Positions 62,141 through 64,000 of a stretch of 64,000 nucleotides of DNA are shown in pieces (position 1 is the first letter of the stretch; each line of letters opens with the position of its first letter). The notes under the pieces are model-generated. The model had not been told where the DNA came from. It saw only the letters and a program-made list of their open reading frames with translations, and ran no database searches. The DNA is from Pantoea agglomerans NBRC 102470 (GTDB lineage Bacteria > Pseudomonadota > Gammaproteobacteria > Enterobacterales > Enterobacteriaceae), in NCBI RefSeq assembly GCF_001598475.1, contig NZ_BCZA01000005.1:368076-432075 (forward strand). The letters are read 5' to 3'. Position numbers and translations under genes: made by a program.

Positions 62141-63430
62141 TTAAAGCTTAATCCCCTTACCGCGCTTGTGCAGCAACAACGACACCAGAAATGCCACCGC
62201 GCCCATCGCTGAAACATACCAGAAGAAAGTCGTCTCAATCCCCTGCTGCTTCATCAGCAACGCAACATACTCTGCCGACCCACCAAAGATCGCATTCGCT
62301 ACTGCGTAAGATAGCCCTACACCCAGTGCGCGCACCTGTGGCGGAAACATTTCTGCTTTAAGAATGCCACTGATGGCGGTGTAGAAGCTGGTAATCAGCA
62401 GCGCCAGCATGATTAACAGGAAAGCCACACCGGGACTTTGCACGTTTTGCAACAGCGTCAGAATGGGGACCGTACAGATGGCCGCGCCCGCGCCAAAAAT
62501 CATCATTGAGGTGCGACGACCGATTTTATCTGACAGGGCACCGATAATCGGCTGAATCAGCATAAAGACCAGCAGCGCACCGGTCATCAGGCCGCTGGCG
62601 GTTTTAGGATCCATACCTGACGTATTAACCAGATACTTCTGCATGTAGGTGGTGAAGGTGTAAAAACTCAGGGAGCCGCCTGCGGTGAAACCCAGCACCA
62701 TCAGGAAGGGACGAGTATGATTGCGCAGTAACCCGATTACGCTACCCGCATCGCGATGTTCGCGGCTCGTCTTATCTGAGGTCTCTTCCAGTGAGCGTCG
62801 TAACCATAATGCGACAACGGCGAGGAGTGCGCCGAGGAAGAACGGAATACGCCAGCCCCAGCTTCGCAGTTCTGCATCCGTCAGCAAAAATTGCAGGACC
62901 ACGACGGTGAGTACCGCCGCTAACTGGCCACCAATCAGCGTGACATACTGGAATGAGGCGTAGAATCCTTTGCGTCCTTCCAGAGCCACTTCGCTCATGT
63001 AGGTTGCGCTGGTCCCATATTCTCCGCCCACCGATAATCCCTGAAACATACGCGCCAGCAGCAGAATGACGGGCGCAGCCACGCCGATCGTTGCGTAACC
63101 GGGTAAGCAGGCGATCACCAGCGAACCAAAACACATCATGCAGACCGAAACCAGCATCGAATTTTTTCGGCCATGTTTGTCGCCGATATAGCCAAACAGC
63201 CAGCCGCCAATCGGACGCATTAAAAATCCTGCCGCAAAAACGCCCGCCGTCTGTAACAACTGAGTGGTGGTATCGCCCTGCGGAAAGAAAATGTGGGCAA
63301 AATAGAGTGAGAAGAAGGAGTAAACGTAAAAGTCGAACCACTCAACCAGGTTACCTGATGACGCGCCGACGATAGCCCAGATACGTTTCTTTGTATCATC
63401 CGTCTGAGTTTTATTATTTGTGGGTGCCAT
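62141..63430 (-). CDS. kgtP: Alpha-ketoglutarate permease
   Basis: KgtP is a proton symporter for alpha-ketoglutarate. The 429-residue MFS protein has 12 helices and the sugar-porter-like motif [40 protein letters not shown] opens helix 1. It sits beside an rrn operon, the same neighbourhood as in E. coli. Confidence 0.94.
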   Translation of the reverse strand: MAPTNNKTQTDDTKKRIWAIVGASSGNLVEWFDFYVYSFFSLYFAHIFFPQGDTTTQLLQTAGVFAAGFLMRPIGGWLFGYIGDKHGRKNSMLVSVCMMCFGSLVIACLPGYATIGVAAPVILLLARMFQGLSVGGEYGTSATYMSEVALEGRKGFYASFQYVTLIGGQLAAVLTVVVLQFLLTDAELRSWGWRIPFFLGALLAVVALWLRRSLEETSDKTSREHRDAGSVIGLLRNHTRPFLMVLGFTAGGSLSFYTFTTYMQKYLVNTSGMDPKTASGLMTGALLVFMLIQPIIGALSDKIGRRTSMMIFGAGAAICTVPILTLLQNVQSPGVAFLLIMLALLITSFYTAISGILKAEMFPPQVRALGVGLSYAVANAIFGGSAEYVALLMKQQGIETTFFWYVSAMGAVAFLVSLLLHKRGKGIKL

Positions 63431-63666
63431 GCCTTACCTCTGTTCCTTGCTGATCAACAGCGTTTAAAGGAGTGAGTAAAGCATTTAAGTCTACTGAAGG
63501 TAAAGGCGGCGTAATCCGAGATTATTATTGTGAGCCATGTCGCTAATTATCGAAAAATCAGCGGGTTGCTGGTCATTCAGAGGTGGAGAATGGGGAGTTA
63601 AGGGTGACATACCGCGTGCCTGCAGGTCATGTATTCAGCTTAACGTGGCAAAGTGCAGACGTAAAA

Positions 63667-63692
63667 AAGCCCCGCACTTTCGTGCGGGGCTT
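63667..63692 (-). terminator. Terminator of the rrn operon
   Basis: AAGCCCCGCAC and GTGCGGGGCTT pair around TTTC. On the minus strand it is followed by TTTTTTAC, just after the 5S gene. Confidence 0.9.
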
Positions 63693-63706
63693 CTTCACTT
63701 ATTTGA

Positions 63707-63825
63707 TGCCTGGCAGTTCCCTACTCTCGCATGGGGAGACCCCACACTACCATCGGCGCTACGGCGTTTCACTTCTGAGTTCGGCATGGGGTCAGGTGGG
63801 ACCACCGCGCTAAAGCCGCCAGGCA
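63707..63825 (-). rRNA. rrf: 5S ribosomal RNA
   Basis: On the minus strand the gene begins TGCCTGGCGGC and ends with the complementary CTGCCAGGCA. The internal block CCATGCCGAACTCAGAAGTG is conserved. Length about 119 nt. It is the last gene of an rrn operon that enters from beyond the right edge. Confidence 0.97.
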
Positions 63826-64000
63826 AATCTTGGTGCACGAAACGAATCTTTTACGCCATGACCGCGTTGCCATCGCTCAGCCACACCGGTCACATACTTC
63901 AGTATGCTCCCGCTGACGTCCTCGCTCTGCGCCTTGTCACGCCGCAAAATCTTTCGTTTCCGCTAATTTTTATCCGGTACAGGCTGAAAATCTGTCTCTC
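63826..64000 (-). other. 23S-5S intergenic spacer
   Basis: Downstream (minus strand) of a 23S gene that lies outside the window. It contains a short inverted repeat CATACT/AGTATG (about 63893-63906) in a GC-rich segment. No tRNA is seen and the 23S 3' end is not reached. Confidence 0.6.

Noticed and set aside
63826..64000. 3' end of 23S rRNA at the right edge
   Set aside because: The conserved 23S terminal sequence is not visible; only spacer DNA is present.

Overview
The window looks like a chromosomal segment of an Erwiniaceae member, most likely Pantoea or a close relative (inference). The housekeeping proteins are close to their Escherichia coli counterparts throughout, and most local gene orders are those of Enterobacterales. 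Several E. coli neighbourhoods are joined differently here, which argues against E. coli or Salmonella themselves.

Positions 1-19400 are conserved core. A long minus-strand operon runs rpoE-rseA-rseB-rseC-lepA-lepB-rnc-era-recO; recO is cut by the window edge, and a sigma-E promoter precedes rpoE. Then come nadB, trmN, srmB, grcA (FNR-like site), ung, grpE (sigma-32 promoter), nadK, recN (SOS-type boxes), bamE, rnfH-ratA, smpB and the tmRNA gene ssrA.

Positions 19413-26450 are an AT-rich island inserted just behind ssrA. It begins with a decayed P4-type primase/helicase. The centre is a complete retron of the Eco1/Sen2 kind: an msr-msd RNA with a long msd hairpin, a nucleoside-deoxyribosyltransferase-like effector, and a retron reverse transcriptase. 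A divergent membrane-anchored protein of unknown function follows, and this block is flanked by a degenerate direct repeat. The right part carries an RNase A-like toxin with its immunity gene and a second, N-terminally truncated copy of the same pair. A repeat of the ssrA-downstream terminator marks the right edge.

Positions 26645-46016 hold accessory and core metabolism: ymjA, a cold-shock-domain protein and a RIO-type kinase. They are followed by mgtA with a proline-rich leader peptide (mgtL-like) upstream and an unannotated 28-residue membrane microprotein downstream. Next are a five-gene peptide-type ABC importer, speG, a lipoprotein, mmuP-mmuM (S-methylmethionine salvage), ygaC, ygaM, and nrdHIEF behind two NrdR-like boxes spaced 31 bp.

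Positions 46517-64000 carry proVWX (osmoprotectant uptake), an MFS transporter where E. coli has the ygaXY pseudogene, mprA-emrA-emrB (drug efflux), yfiF, trxC, tapT, pat and pssA. They end with a broken yfiM, kgtP, and the 5S rRNA end of an rrn operon on the minus strand.

The most interesting system is the retron and its surroundings. The toxin/immunity tandem and the small genes around mgtA come next.
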